Shown here in pieces: positions 25,662-37,878 of a stretch of DNA of 64,000 nucleotides; position 1 is the stretch's first letter; every line of letters begins with the position of its first letter. Under the pieces are notes generated by a model. That model had not been told where the DNA came from. It was given only the letters and a program-made list of their open reading frames with translations, and searched no databases. Location of the stretch: assembly GCA_002354655.1 (NCBI GenBank), contig DELY01000050.1:158925-222924 (forward strand), given 5' to 3'. The position numbers and the translations under genes are program-made. Origin of the DNA: Pseudomonas sp. UBA2684. Lineage in GTDB: Bacteria > Pseudomonadota > Gammaproteobacteria > Pseudomonadales > Pseudomonadaceae.

Positions 25662-25793
25662 GGATGGCAGTTTAGACTGATCGGGAAATGGAGAGGGCGC
25701 GAATCATAGCACAGCCACCAGACAGGCAACGCTAGGAAGCCAGCCACCAGGCCACTATAATGCGCGGTTCTTCGAATCACCCGACGAATGCGC

Positions 25794-27137
25794 ATGACCA
25801 AGAAGCTTTATATCGAAACCCATGGCTGCCAGATGAACGAGTACGACAGCTCGCGCATGGTCGACCTGCTGGGCGAACATCAAGCACTGGAAGTCACCGA
25901 ACGCCCGGAAGACGCCGACGTCATCCTCCTTAATACCTGCTCGATCCGCGAGCGCGCCCAGGACAAGGTGTTTTCCCAGCTGGGCCGCTGGCGTGAGCTG
26001 AAACTCAGCAACCCGGACCTGGTGATCGGCGTCGGCGGCTGCGTGGCCAGCCAGGAAGGTGCGGCCATCCGCGACCGCGCGCCCTACGTCGACGTGGTCT
26101 TCGGCCCGCAGACCTTGCACCGTCTGCCGGAAATGATCGAGGCCGCGCGCAGCACCAAGATCGCCCAGGTGGATATAAGTTTCCCGGAAATCGAGAAATT
26201 CGACCGCCTGCCCGAACCGCGCGTCGACGGCCCCAGCGCCTATGTCTCGGTGATGGAAGGTTGCAGCAAGTACTGCACCTTCTGCGTGGTGCCCTACACC
26301 CGTGGCGAGGAAGTCAGCCGACCGCTCGACGATGTACTCGCCGAGGTGCTGCACCTGGCCGAGAACGGCGTACGCGAAGTCACCCTGCTCGGCCAGAACG
26401 TCAACGGTTACCGCGGCGCAACCCGTGACGGGCAGATCGCCGATTTCGCCGAACTGCTCTACGCCGTGGCCGCCCTCGACGGCATCGACCGCATTCGCTA
26501 CACCACCAGCCACCCGCTGGAGTTCTCCGATGCGCTGATCCAGGCCCACGCCGAGATCCCCGAACTGGTGAAATACCTGCACCTGCCGGTGCAATCGGGC
26601 TCCGACCGCATCCTCGCGGCGATGAAACGCAACCACACCGCGCTGGAATACAAGTCGCGCATTCGCAAGCTGCGCGCCGCGGTGCCGGACATCCTGATCA
26701 GTTCGGACTTTATCGTCGGCTTCCCCGGCGAGACCGAGAAGGACTTCGAGCAGACCATGAAGCTGGTCGAAGATGTCGGTTTCGACTTCTGCTACTCCTT
26801 CGTCTACAGCGCACGCCCCGGCACGCCGGCGGCCGACCTGCCCGACGACACCCCGCTGGAGCTGAAAAAGCAACGCCTGGCGCTGCTGCAACACCGCATC
26901 ACCCAGCAGGGCTTCGAAAACAGCCGACGCATGGCGGGCACCGTACAGCGCATCCTGGTCAACGATTACTCGAAGAAGGACCCCGGCATGCTCCAGGGCC
27001 GTACCGAGAGCAACCGGGTGGTCAACTTCCGCAGCGACAACCCGCGCCTGATCGGCCAGTTTGTCGACGTGCATATCGACCAGGCCATGCCCAACTCACT
27101 GCGCGGCACGCTGCTGAGCGAAACCACCTGCAACTAA
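25794..27137 (+). CDS. miaB: tRNA-2-methylthio-N6-dimethylallyladenosine synthase MiaB
   Basis: The 447-residue radical-SAM methylthiotransferase modifies A37 of tRNAs reading UNN codons. Cys for the auxiliary cluster lie in [19 protein letters not shown] and GGCVAS; the radical-SAM cluster is [10 protein letters not shown]-terminal TRAM domain ends near the stop. ATG 25794 gives [12 protein letters not shown] as in E. coli; another ATG two codons upstream is possible. It heads the conserved miaB-ybeZ-ybeY-ybeX-lnt cluster. Confidence 0.96.
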   Translation: MTKKLYIETHGCQMNEYDSSRMVDLLGEHQALEVTERPEDADVILLNTCSIRERAQDKVFSQLGRWRELKLSNPDLVIGVGGCVASQEGAAIRDRAPYVDVVFGPQTLHRLPEMIEAARSTKIAQVDISFPEIEKFDRLPEPRVDGPSAYVSVMEGCSKYCTFCVVPYTRGEEVSRPLDDVLAEVLHLAENGVREVTLLGQNVNGYRGATRDGQIADFAELLYAVAALDGIDRIRYTTSHPLEFSDALIQAHAEIPELVKYLHLPVQSGSDRILAAMKRNHTALEYKSRIRKLRAAVPDILISSDFIVGFPGETEKDFEQTMKLVEDVGFDFCYSFVYSARPGTPAADLPDDTPLELKKQRLALLQHRITQQGFENSRRMAGTVQRILVNDYSKKDPGMLQGRTESNRVVNFRSDNPRLIGQFVDVHIDQAMPNSLRGTLLSETTCN

Positions 27138-27225
27138 AGCCGCAGCGGCCCGAGCTTCCCCCTCGCGGCCGCTAGCGCTATTCTTCGTTTCACTACCCCA
27201 GCCGACTGGCGGCCATCACACGACC

Positions 27226-28230
27226 TTGAACGCACCCATAGAACCGCTTCGTTTTATCCTTGAGCCCTTTGAGGCTCGCCGCTTCGCTAACCTGTGCGGA
27301 CAATTCGACGAGCATCTGCGCCTGATCGAACAGCGCCTGGCCATCGAAATCCGCAACCGCGGCAACCAGTTCGAGCTGGTCGGCACCGCCGGCCAGACCA
27401 ACGCCGCCGAGCAGTTGCTGCGCCGCCTCTACCGTGAAACCCAAAGCACTGAACTGTCACCCGACCTGGTGCACCTGTTCCTGCAGGAATCCGGTATCGA
27501 AGAGCTGAGCAACCCGACCGTCGAGGCCAGCGTTGCCCTGCGCACCCGCAAGGGCATGATTCGCCCGCGCGGGGCCAATCAGCAGCGCTACGTCAAAGCC
27601 ATTCTCGATCACGACATCAACTTCGGCGTCGGCCCGGCCGGCACCGGCAAGACCTACCTGGCCGTGGCCTGCGCCGTGGACGCCCTGGAGCGCGAGCAAA
27701 TCCGCCGCATCCTGCTGGTGCGCCCGGCGGTCGAAGCCGGCGAGAAGCTCGGCTTCCTGCCCGGCGACCTGTCGCAGAAGATCGACCCCTACCTGCGCCC
27801 GCTGTACGACGCGCTGTACGAGATGCTCGGTTTCGAGCAGGTGGCCAAGCTGATCGAGAAACAGGTGATCGAGGTCGCGCCGCTGGCCTATATGCGCGGC
27901 CGCACGCTGAACAACAGCTTCATCATCCTCGACGAGGCCCAGAACACCACCCTGGAACAGATGAAGATGTTCCTCACCCGTATCGGCTTCGGCTCCACCG
28001 CGGTGATCACTGGCGACATTACCCAGGTCGACCTGCCACGCGGCACCAAGAGCGGCCTGACCCACGTGATCGACGTACTGCGCGATGTGCCGGGCATCAG
28101 CTTTACCCACTTCAAGCCCAAGGACGTGGTGCGCCATCCGCTGGTGCAGCGCATCGTCGAAGCCTACGAGCGCTACGACAACCGCATGCACGGCAAACTG
28201 GATGACCAGCAGGACGACCACAATGCTTGA
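27226..28230 (+). CDS. ybeZ: PhoH-like ATPase YbeZ
   Basis: The 334-residue P-loop ATPase has [11 protein letters not shown] (Walker A) and [11 protein letters not shown] (Walker B). It is a partner of the YbeY endoribonuclease in rRNA maturation and stress. The start is a TTG at 27226 ([10 protein letters not shown]), with no ATG before the conserved region; the same N-terminus is familiar from other Pseudomonas. It overlaps ybeY by 8 bp, so translation is coupled. Confidence 0.93.
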   Translation: MNAPIEPLRFILEPFEARRFANLCGQFDEHLRLIEQRLAIEIRNRGNQFELVGTAGQTNAAEQLLRRLYRETQSTELSPDLVHLFLQESGIEELSNPTVEASVALRTRKGMIRPRGANQQRYVKAILDHDINFGVGPAGTGKTYLAVACAVDALEREQIRRILLVRPAVEAGEKLGFLPGDLSQKIDPYLRPLYDALYEMLGFEQVAKLIEKQVIEVAPLAYMRGRTLNNSFIILDEAQNTTLEQMKMFLTRIGFGSTAVITGDITQVDLPRGTKSGLTHVIDVLRDVPGISFTHFKPKDVVRHPLVQRIVEAYERYDNRMHGKLDDQQDDHNA

Positions 28231-28696
28231 GTTGGACCTGCAAATCGCCACTGACGCGACCACCCTGCCGAGCGAGGTGCAGTTGCGTGCCTGGTGCGCG
28301 CTGGCCCTGCGCCAGCGCACGGCCGATTCCGAGCTGACCATCCGCCTGGTCGATGAGGCCGAAGGCCGCGAGCTGAATCACACCTGGCGTCATAAGGATT
28401 ACGCCACCAACGTACTATCCTTCCCTGCCGATGTGCCGGACGAGCTGGGCGGTATTCCGCTGCTGGATATCCCACTGCTCGGCGATCTGGTGATCTGCGT
28501 GCCGGTGGTTGAGCGCGAAGCGCTGGAACAAGCTAAAACCAGCGAAGCGCATTGGGCGCACCTGGTGATCCACGGCTGCCTGCACCTACTCGGCTACGAC
28601 CACATCGAGGATGAGGAAGCCGAAGAGATGGAAGCGCTGGAACGAGAATTGCTGGCTGAGCTGGGTCACTCCGACCCTTACGCCGACCACGAATAA
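28223..28696 (+). CDS. ybeY: Endoribonuclease YbeY
   Basis: This 157-residue zinc metalloprotein takes part in 16S rRNA 3' maturation and ribosome quality control. The metal motif [11 protein letters not shown] is complete and NVLSFPAD precedes it, as in the family. The ATG at 28223 lies inside the end of ybeZ. The acidic C-terminus ([19 protein letters not shown]) is normal. A 193-bp gap with a dispersed repeat separates it from ybeX. Confidence 0.95.
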   Translation: MLELDLQIATDATTLPSEVQLRAWCALALRQRTADSELTIRLVDEAEGRELNHTWRHKDYATNVLSFPADVPDELGGIPLLDIPLLGDLVICVPVVEREALEQAKTSEAHWAHLVIHGCLHLLGYDHIEDEEAEEMEALERELLAELGHSDPYADHE

Positions 28697-28704
28697 GAGG
28701 GCAC

Positions 28705-28850
28705 CTACAAACTACTGCGCTCGACCATGCTGCGCTGCACCCAGTCCGGGACTCGGCGTCTCAAATGCTCATGTACAACTCGTACACTGCGCTTTTCGAC
28801 CGAGTGCGCCTTGCCTGACCATCGCTCGCTACGTTTGTAAGCACCTTCTA
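28705..28850. repeat. Dispersed repeat of the GTAC type (family C)
   Basis: Between ybeY and corC lies a non-coding stretch with ATGTACAACTCGTACACT flanked by GC-rich arms. It resembles the element after hemL and interrupts an otherwise tight cluster. Confidence 0.4.
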
Positions 28851-28889
28851 CAACCCACAGAAAATACAAAAGGTTCCTGAGTAACCACC

Positions 28890-29729
28890 ATGAGCGAAGA
28901 CCGATCGAGCAACGAGCAGAAGTCCTGGTTTAACAGACTGACCCAGGCTTTTGCTCATGAGCCGAAAAACCGCAAGGAATTGCTGGAAGTGCTGCGCGAA
29001 GCGCATCAGAACAAGCTGCTCGACACTGAAGCACTGGCCATCGTCGAAGGCGCCATTCAGGTCGCCGACCTGCAGGTTCGCGACATTATGGTGCCGCGCT
29101 CGCAGATGATGAGTATCAAGGCCAACCAGACGCCCAAGGAGTTTCTGCCCTCGATCATCGAAGCCGCGCACTCGCGCTATCCCGTGGTTGGCGAAAGCCT
29201 CGACGATGTGGTTGGTATCCTCCTGGCCAAGGACCTGCTGCCGCTGATCCTCTCGGGCGAACAACCCAACTTCAATATCAAGGACCTGCTGCGCCCAGCG
29301 ACTTTCGTACCCGAATCCAAGCGCCTCAACGTGCTGCTGCGCGAATTCCGCGCCAACCACAACCATATGGCCGTGGTGATCGACGAATACGGCGGCGTGG
29401 CGGGCCTGGTGACCATCGAGGATGTGCTCGAACAGATCGTTGGCGACATCGAGGACGAACACGACGTCGAGGAAGACAGCTACGTCAAACCGCTGCCCAG
29501 CGGCGACTTCCTGGTCAAGGCGCTGACGCCGATCGACAGCTTCAACGAAGCCTTCGACACCGAATTTTCCGATGACGAGTTCGACACCGTCGGCGGCCTG
29601 GTGATGAGCGCCTTCGGCCATCTGCCCAAGCGCAACGAAGTGACCGAGATCGGCGAGTTTCGCTTCCGCGTGTTGAATGCCGACAGCCGGCGCATCCACC
29701 TGTTGCGCCTGACACCGCTGACGCGCTGA
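28890..29729 (+). CDS. corC: CorC/YbeX CBS-domain protein
   Basis: The 279-residue cytosolic protein has two CBS domains (about 70-185) and a CorC_HlyC domain (about 200-279, DTVGGLVMSAFGHLPKRNE). The family signature DIMVPRSQM is present. It is linked to Mg2+/Co2+ efflux and to ribosome maturation in E. coli. It starts 7-8 nt after GAGTAACC and lies in the miaB-lnt cluster. Confidence 0.93.
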   Translation: MSEDRSSNEQKSWFNRLTQAFAHEPKNRKELLEVLREAHQNKLLDTEALAIVEGAIQVADLQVRDIMVPRSQMMSIKANQTPKEFLPSIIEAAHSRYPVVGESLDDVVGILLAKDLLPLILSGEQPNFNIKDLLRPATFVPESKRLNVLLREFRANHNHMAVVIDEYGGVAGLVTIEDVLEQIVGDIEDEHDVEEDSYVKPLPSGDFLVKALTPIDSFNEAFDTEFSDDEFDTVGGLVMSAFGHLPKRNEVTEIGEFRFRVLNADSRRIHLLRLTPLTR

Positions 29730-29730
29730 C

Positions 29731-29816
29731 GGATGGGTTAGTCGTAGGGGGGGGTTAAAGCGCAGCGGATCATGGTCTGAATCGACAGACGCAGCCCGGC
29801 GCCTAACCCACCCTAC
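29731..29816. repeat. Degenerate REP-like element (family A)
   Basis: The element starts GGATGGGTTAG right after the corC stop and ends CCTAACCCACCCTAC. The left half contains an eight-G run in GTAGGGGGGGGTTAAAG and looks decayed compared with the copy at 8923. Confidence 0.6.
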
Positions 29817-29890
29817 GCATCGGACAAGCCTTCACCCCACCCGTGCTTCGCTCTACTCTTGCGCCACTCCAATCCAAGGACCTGCACGCG

Positions 29891-31411
29891 ATGCACTGGA
29901 TAACTCGCCCCGGCTGGCCGGGCAACTTACTCGCCCTGGCAGCCGGCGCCGTCACCACACTGGCGCTTGCCCCCTTCGACCTGTGGCCGCTGGCCATTCT
30001 CTCCATCGCCCTGTTTTACCTTGGTCTGCGCGATCTCAGCCCACACCAGGCGGCTGGGCGCGGCTGGAGCTATGGCTTCGGCTTGTTCGCCGCCGGCACC
30101 AGTTGGGTGTACGTCAGCATCCACGACTATGGCGCCGCCTCGCCACCGCTGGCGGCCTTCCTGACCCTGGCGTTCGTTGCCGGTCTGGGGCTGCTGTTCG
30201 CTCTCGCCGCGTGGGTATGGGTACGCTGGATCAGGCGCAGCGAAGCGCCATTGGCCGATGCACTGGCGTTCGCCGCCCTGTGGCTGGCCCAGGAAGCCTT
30301 TCGCAGCTGGTTTCTCACCGGCTTTCCCTGGCTCTATGCAGGCTACAGCCAGCTCGACGGCCCGCTGGCCGGGCTCGCGCCGGTTGGCGGCGTCTGGCTG
30401 TTGTCTTTTGTGCTGGCACTGAGCGCCGCACTGCTGGTCAACCTGGCGCAATTGCGCGCACGCAAGGCCTTCCTCGCCGCCGGCCTGGTCTTGCTGATCG
30501 CACCTTGGATCGCCGGCATCGTCCTTAGCGGCCATGCCTGGACCACCCCGGCCGGGCAACCGCTGAAGGTCGCGGCCATGCAAGGCAATGTGCCACAAAA
30601 CCTCAAATGGGACCCGGCGCAGCTCAATGCGCAACTGGCGCTGTACCGCGACATGAGTTTCAGCGCCACACCGACCGATCTGATCGTCTGGCCGGAAACC
30701 GCGGTTCCTGTGCTGAAAGAGCAGGCCATCGGCTACCTCAACGTGATGGACCGCTTCGCCAGCGAACGCCAGGCCGCGCTGATCACCGGGGTGCCGATCC
30801 GCCAGGCCAATGAGCGCGGCGAGCCGCGTTACTACAACGCGGTGAGCGTGGTCGGCCAGGGCAGCGGCGATTACCTGAAACAGAAACTGGTGCCTTTCGG
30901 CGAGTACGTGCCGTTGCAGGAGGTACTGCGCGGACTGATCGCCTTCTTCAACTTGCCGATGTCGGATTTTGCCCGCGGCGCGGCCGAACAACCGCTGCTG
31001 GAAGCCAAGGGCTACAGGATCGCCACGTTCATCTGCTACGAAGTGGTCTACCCGGAGTTCGCCGCCCAACTGGCCGCGCAAAGCGACCTGCTGCTGACGG
31101 TGAGCAACGATGCCTGGTTCGGCAGCTCGATCGGCCCCCTGCAACACTTGCAGATGGCACAGATGCGCGCCCTCGAAGCCGGCCGCTGGATGATCCGCGC
31201 GACCAACAACGGCATGACTGTGCTGATCGATCCGTTCGGGCGGATCACCGCGCAACTGCCCCAGTTCGAGCGCGGCGTGCTGTATGGCGAAGTCCAGCCG
31301 ATGCAGCAACTGACGCCTTACCTGCAATGGCGCGCCTGGCCGCTGATCATCCTCTGCGCCCTGTTGTTCGGCTGGGCGCTGCTCGCCAGCCGCATGGCCA
31401 AGACGCTCTAA
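29891..31411 (+). CDS. lnt: Apolipoprotein N-acyltransferase Lnt
   Basis: The 506-residue inner-membrane enzyme adds the third acyl chain to lipoproteins. Several N-terminal membrane helices (about 10-205) precede a nitrilase-type domain with LIVWPETAVP (Glu), QKLVPFGEYVP (Lys) and ATFICYEVVYPE (Cys), the catalytic triad. A final membrane helix lies at the C-terminus. The ATG at 29891 follows AAGGA; the upstream in-frame codons lack family similarity. It closes the miaB-lnt cluster. Confidence 0.95.
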   Translation: MHWITRPGWPGNLLALAAGAVTTLALAPFDLWPLAILSIALFYLGLRDLSPHQAAGRGWSYGFGLFAAGTSWVYVSIHDYGAASPPLAAFLTLAFVAGLGLLFALAAWVWVRWIRRSEAPLADALAFAALWLAQEAFRSWFLTGFPWLYAGYSQLDGPLAGLAPVGGVWLLSFVLALSAALLVNLAQLRARKAFLAAGLVLLIAPWIAGIVLSGHAWTTPAGQPLKVAAMQGNVPQNLKWDPAQLNAQLALYRDMSFSATPTDLIVWPETAVPVLKEQAIGYLNVMDRFASERQAALITGVPIRQANERGEPRYYNAVSVVGQGSGDYLKQKLVPFGEYVPLQEVLRGLIAFFNLPMSDFARGAAEQPLLEAKGYRIATFICYEVVYPEFAAQLAAQSDLLLTVSNDAWFGSSIGPLQHLQMAQMRALEAGRWMIRATNNGMTVLIDPFGRITAQLPQFERGVLYGEVQPMQQLTPYLQWRAWPLIILCALLFGWALLASRMAKTL

Positions 31412-31434
31412 CCCTCTCGCTTACGCGGAGGGGC

Positions 31435-31463
31435 TTTGGCCGCGAACCGCTTTCGCGGCCAAA
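31435..31463. terminator. Perfect 12-bp hairpin between convergent genes
   Basis: TTTGGCCGCGAA (31435-31446) and TTCGCGGCCAAA (31452-31463) flank a 5-nt loop between lnt and the ydcF-like gene. The T and A tracts at the stem ends suggest a bidirectional terminator. Confidence 0.7.
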
Positions 31464-31502
31464 CGCCCTCCCACAGAGGTATCGCGCATACCGCTCAGCG
31501 GC

Positions 31503-32282
31503 TTAGTCGCGGTTTGCCGTACGCCCATAAAACAGCGGATAGGCGAGCAAACCGAGCGCCTCATGCAACAGCTGACCGCTCTGCCAGAGCGCCTTGCCTT
31601 CCGGCAGCCAGCCGCCGGCGGGGCGAGCGTTGGCCACGCCGAGAAAACCCAGCGGCGCAGGCAACACCTGGAAGCCAACCTGTTCAAAACACCAGCGCGC
31701 CCGTGGCATATGCCACGCCTGCGTCACCAGCAGCACGCGCGCTACCTCGTCATTACGCAGCAACGCGGCGCTGTGCGTCGCATTCTCCCAGGTGGTTCTG
31801 CTCAACCCTTCCTGCCAGCGCACCGTCACGCCGTAATCGCGCAGCAACACCTGCGCCATCAGGGCGGCCTCGCTGGGCGGTTGGCCATAATGCAGACCGC
31901 CACTGACCAGCAGGGGCAAACCGGAAGCCTTGGCCAGCCGCGCGGCATAACGCAACCGTTCCAGAGCCAGCGAGCTCGGCTGGTCGCCGCCCCAGGTCGA
32001 ATCGGCCTGCTCACGGCCAGCGCCGAGCACCACGATGGCATCCACCCGCTGCGCCAGACCGGCCCATTGCGCCTCGCTCAGCGCCGGCTCGCGCTCCAGC
32101 AAGCGCGCCGACCACTGCACCGTGACCGGCAGGCTCATCAGCCATAAACCACCGAGACCGAGCACAAAACAACTGGCAGCCAACCGTGGAAAACGCTTAC
32201 GCAGCCACCAGGCGACAAGCAATAACAGCAGCAACACACCAGGTGGCAGCAACAGTTGTTTGAGGATGTAGCGAATCGGCAT
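31503..32282 (-). CDS. YdcF/ElyC-like DUF218 membrane protein
   Basis: This 259-residue protein has two N-terminal membrane helices and a DUF218 domain (IVVLGAGREQ, LLVSGGLHYGQ, LSRTTWENATHSAALL). Related E. coli ElyC influences undecaprenyl-phosphate use and envelope integrity. GGAGGT lies before the ATG. A zinc-ribbon gene ends 26 bp upstream, so both are probably cotranscribed. Confidence 0.85.
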   Translation of the reverse strand: MPIRYILKQLLLPPGVLLLLLLVAWWLRKRFPRLAASCFVLGLGGLWLMSLPVTVQWSARLLEREPALSEAQWAGLAQRVDAIVVLGAGREQADSTWGGDQPSSLALERLRYAARLAKASGLPLLVSGGLHYGQPPSEAALMAQVLLRDYGVTVRWQEGLSRTTWENATHSAALLRNDEVARVLLVTQAWHMPRARWCFEQVGFQVLPAPLGFLGVANARPAGGWLPEGKALWQSGQLLHEALGLLAYPLFYGRTANRD

Positions 32283-32308
32283 CGGGCACCTCCACGGGTG
32301 CGCGAAGC

Positions 32309-32755
32309 CTAACGGGGATTATTCGCCCGGAACAGCTGCGAGCCGCAGCAGGTACACGCCTGCACGCCATGGCCGGTTTGCCACTCGGCGGCCACGCCGC
32401 ACAGCGCACAGCACAACTGCATGCGCCGCTTGAGCAGCGGCTTGGTCTTGCCGAGCGCGCGGCCATCGGGCTTATGTCCTACCCGCCCAGGCTTCACCGT
32501 GCGGGCCGGCCAGTGCTCGATCACGGCCAACTCCTCGGCCGCCGCGTGCCAGCCGCGTAGCCAGTCCACATCGCGGTCCAGGTAGGCCCGAATCAATTCC
32601 AATTCAGCCGAAGTCAGGTCGCGCAACTCCAGTTCGCGCGTGGGCTCGGCGGATAAACGACTCACGCTATCGGCTTCATCCAGTGCCAGGGCAAGGCGTT
32701 GCAACAGCCGTTCGTACAAACCGCCGCTCGCCTCCGCTCGTCGCACTTGGACCAT
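32309..32755 (-). CDS. Zinc-ribbon protein of the DUF1451/YbeL type
   Basis: The 148-residue cytosolic protein has a helical, acidic N-terminal part (about 1-80) and a C-terminal ribbon with CALC and CTCC pairs spaced by about 16 residues. This matches the YbeL-like family. The ATG at 32755 (MVQVRRAE) is preceded by AGGTGG; the upstream in-frame codons have an Arg/Ala-rich, non-coding look. Function is unknown. Confidence 0.78.
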   Translation of the reverse strand: MVQVRRAEASGGLYERLLQRLALALDEADSVSRLSAEPTRELELRDLTSAELELIRAYLDRDVDWLRGWHAAAEELAVIEHWPARTVKPGRVGHKPDGRALGKTKPLLKRRMQLCCALCGVAAEWQTGHGVQACTCCGSQLFRANNPR

Positions 32756-35759
<3,004 letters not shown>

Positions 35760-35818
35760 TTACGCCTGGCACGACCGCATTGCGGCGTGCCGGGAGGCTC
35801 GACAAGGGGATAACCAAG

Positions 35819-36430
35819 ATGATGAAACGGAATCTGTTGATAATTGGTCTGGCAACATTGCTCAGCGCCTGTGGCTTCCAGTTGCGCGGCACCGGCGACG
35901 TGCAGTTTGCCCTCAAGGAACTCGACGTCAGTGCGCGCAATGCCTATGGCGAAACAGTCAAACTGGTCACCCAGGTGCTAGAAAACAACGACGTGCGGGT
36001 ATTCCCTGGCGCGCCCTACAGCCTGGTGCTGAGCAACGAACAGGAAACCCAGCGCACCGCCAGCTACACCAGCTCGGCACGCAGCGCCGAATATGAGCTG
36101 ACCACTACCCTCGATTACGAGATCCGCGGCGCGAAGAACCTGCTGCTGACGAGCAATCAGCTGGAAGTGCAGAACTTCTATGTGCAGGACGGCAACAACC
36201 TGATCGGCTCCGACCAGGAAGCCGTTCAACTGCGTAACGAAATGCGCCGCGACCTGGTGCAGCAACTGGTGCAACGCCTGCAGCTGGTGACACCGCAACA
36301 GCTCGACGAGCTGCAACAGGTTGCCGAAGCCAAGGCCAAAGCCGAAGCGGATGCCCTGGAAGCAGCGCGCCAGCGCGAAGCCGCGCAACCGCAGCAGTCG
36401 CCGGTGCAACTGCCGACGCCCAGCCCGTAA
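35819..36430 (+). CDS. lptE: LPS-assembly lipoprotein LptE
   Basis: The 203-residue outer-membrane lipoprotein plugs the LptD barrel and helps insert LPS. Signal peptide with lipobox [13 protein letters not shown]; the conserved GFQLRG follows the Cys. A long Ala/Glu/Gln-rich C-terminal helix ends [13 protein letters not shown]. Two ATGs lie in tandem at 35819 and 35822 after AAGGGGA. It lies between leuS and holA as usual. Confidence 0.93.
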   Translation: MMKRNLLIIGLATLLSACGFQLRGTGDVQFALKELDVSARNAYGETVKLVTQVLENNDVRVFPGAPYSLVLSNEQETQRTASYTSSARSAEYELTTTLDYEIRGAKNLLLTSNQLEVQNFYVQDGNNLIGSDQEAVQLRNEMRRDLVQQLVQRLQLVTPQQLDELQQVAEAKAKAEADALEAARQREAAQPQQSPVQLPTPSP

Positions 36431-36472
36431 GTTCGCCGGGGCCGCTTGCGTGGCCCCGCGCTCCAACACCCG

Positions 36473-37507
36473 ATGAAACTCAATCCGGCACAACTCGGCA
36501 AACACCTCCAGGGCAACCTGGCGTCGGTGTATGTGGTCAGTGGCGACGAGCCGCTGCTCTGCCAGGAAGCTTGCGACGCTATTCGCGCCGCCACTCGCCA
36601 GCAGGGTTTCAGCGAACGCCAGGTGTTCAACGCCGAAGCCAATTTCGACTGGGGCAATCTGCTGCAAGCCGGCGCCAGCCTCTCGCTGTTCGCCGATAAA
36701 CGCTTGCTGGAATTGCGCCTGCCGTCCGGCAAGCCGGGCGATAAAGGCGCCGCCGCGCTGCTCGAATACCTGGGCCGCCCACCGGAAGACACCGTGCTGC
36801 TGGTCAGCCTGCCCAAACTCGATGGCAGCGCGCAAAAAACCAAGTGGGGCAAGGCGCTGATCGAAGGCGCGCAGACGCAGTTCGTACAGATCTGGCCGGT
36901 CGACGCCCATCAGCTACCGCAATGGATTCGCCAACGCCTGGCCCAGGCCGGCCTGAGCGCCAGCCAGGAAGCGGTGGAGATGATCGCCGTGCGCGTGGAA
37001 GGCAACCTGCTCGCTGCCGCCCAGGAAATCGAAAAACTCAAGCTGCTCGCCGACGATGGTCAGATCGATGCCAGCACGGTGCATGCGGCGGTCGCCGACA
37101 GCGCCCGCTTCGACGTCTTCGGCCTGATCGATGCGGCCCTCAACGGCGAAGCCGCGCACGCCTTGCGCATGCTCGAAGGATTGCGTGGCGAAGGGGTCGA
37201 GCCGCCGGTGATCCTCTGGGCATTGGCCCGGGAAGTCCGCCTACTGGCGAGCATTGCCCAGCAATACGGCCAAGGCATACCGCTGGAAAAAGCCTTCAGC
37301 TCGGCACGCCCACCGGTGTGGGACAAACGCCGCCCACTGGTCAGCAAAGCCCTGCAACGTCTGTCCGCCGCACGCTGGGCCGCGCTGTTGCAGGATGCGC
37401 AGCAGATCGACGCACAGATCAAAGGCCAGGCGGCCGGCGATCCCTGGAGCGGCCTGAGCCTGCTGACCCTGAGCATCTGCGGCCAACGCCTGGGCCTGCC
37501 CCGCTAG
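36473..37507 (+). CDS. holA: DNA polymerase III subunit delta HolA
   Basis: The 344-residue clamp-loader subunit opens the beta clamp. N-terminal MKLNPAQLGKHLQGNLASVYVVSGDEPLL is typical, with the middle DSARFDVFGLIDAALNGE and a C-terminal collar domain. The start at 36473 is 42 bp after lptE. The stop codon TAG belongs to the CTAG at the left end of a family B repeat, which begins at once. Confidence 0.94.
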   Translation: MKLNPAQLGKHLQGNLASVYVVSGDEPLLCQEACDAIRAATRQQGFSERQVFNAEANFDWGNLLQAGASLSLFADKRLLELRLPSGKPGDKGAAALLEYLGRPPEDTVLLVSLPKLDGSAQKTKWGKALIEGAQTQFVQIWPVDAHQLPQWIRQRLAQAGLSASQEAVEMIAVRVEGNLLAAAQEIEKLKLLADDGQIDASTVHAAVADSARFDVFGLIDAALNGEAAHALRMLEGLRGEGVEPPVILWALAREVRLLASIAQQYGQGIPLEKAFSSARPPVWDKRRPLVSKALQRLSAARWAALLQDAQQIDAQIKGQAAGDPWSGLSLLTLSICGQRLGLPR

Positions 37508-37564
37508 CAGGCTGTTGAAAAGCTACCAGCGCTGCCATCGCCAACGCTCTCAACGGCCTGCCAA
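37504..37564. repeat. Short family B repeat starting at the holA stop codon
   Basis: It reads CTAG-CAGGCTGTTGAAAAGC at the left and CTCAACGGCCTG-CCAA at the right, about 60 bp in all. The CTAG at the left contains the holA stop. It is an internally shortened version of the 156-bp copy at 40448. Confidence 0.65.
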
Positions 37565-37647
37565 CATCCAGAACCTGGACTTTTTGCCGGGTGCGGATCA
37601 TGCTTTGCCCGCCTGCGAACATGCAGGTCATTTCCCGAGGAAACGCC

Positions 37648-37806
37648 ATGGCGAAGAAAGCCAAACGCGGCCCGAACAAGGCCAAATCCCTGATTGCCCA
37701 GCCGCTGTTTCGCTCACGCCAGGAAACGCCCAGCAAAGGCAAAGGCAGCTACCGCCGCGAAGCCTCCCAGCAAAACTGGGAGGCTTCATACGTTCTGGCG
37801 GCTTGA
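37648..37806 (+). CDS. arfA: Alternative ribosome-rescue factor ArfA
   Basis: This 52-residue basic protein recruits RF2 to ribosomes stalled on non-stop mRNA, as a backup for tmRNA. Family signatures are clear: QPLFRSRQE, KGKGSYRRE and NWEAS. GAGG precedes the ATG at 37648. A perfect 12-bp hairpin lies inside the gene over codons 38-47. By the known mechanism (RNase III cleavage or early termination at this hairpin), the mRNA lacks a stop and its product is degraded by tmRNA tagging unless tmRNA fails. Confidence 0.93.
   Translation: MAKKAKRGPNKAKSLIAQPLFRSRQETPSKGKGSYRREASQQNWEASYVLAA
37759..37787 (+). promoter_or_regulatory. Intragenic hairpin producing non-stop arfA mRNA
   Basis: GAAGCCTCCCAG (37759-37770) pairs fully with CTGGGAGGCTTC (37776-37787) over a CAAAA loop. 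It lies 17 bp before the arfA stop codon. Only a weak T-content follows, so RNase III cleavage is as likely as termination. Confidence 0.85.
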
Positions 37807-37878
37807 AAAGCCCGCCACAGCCCGCATCTCGCCTCAATCATGCTAAGGTTACCGCCTGCAAAATGTGCCGAGACCGCC

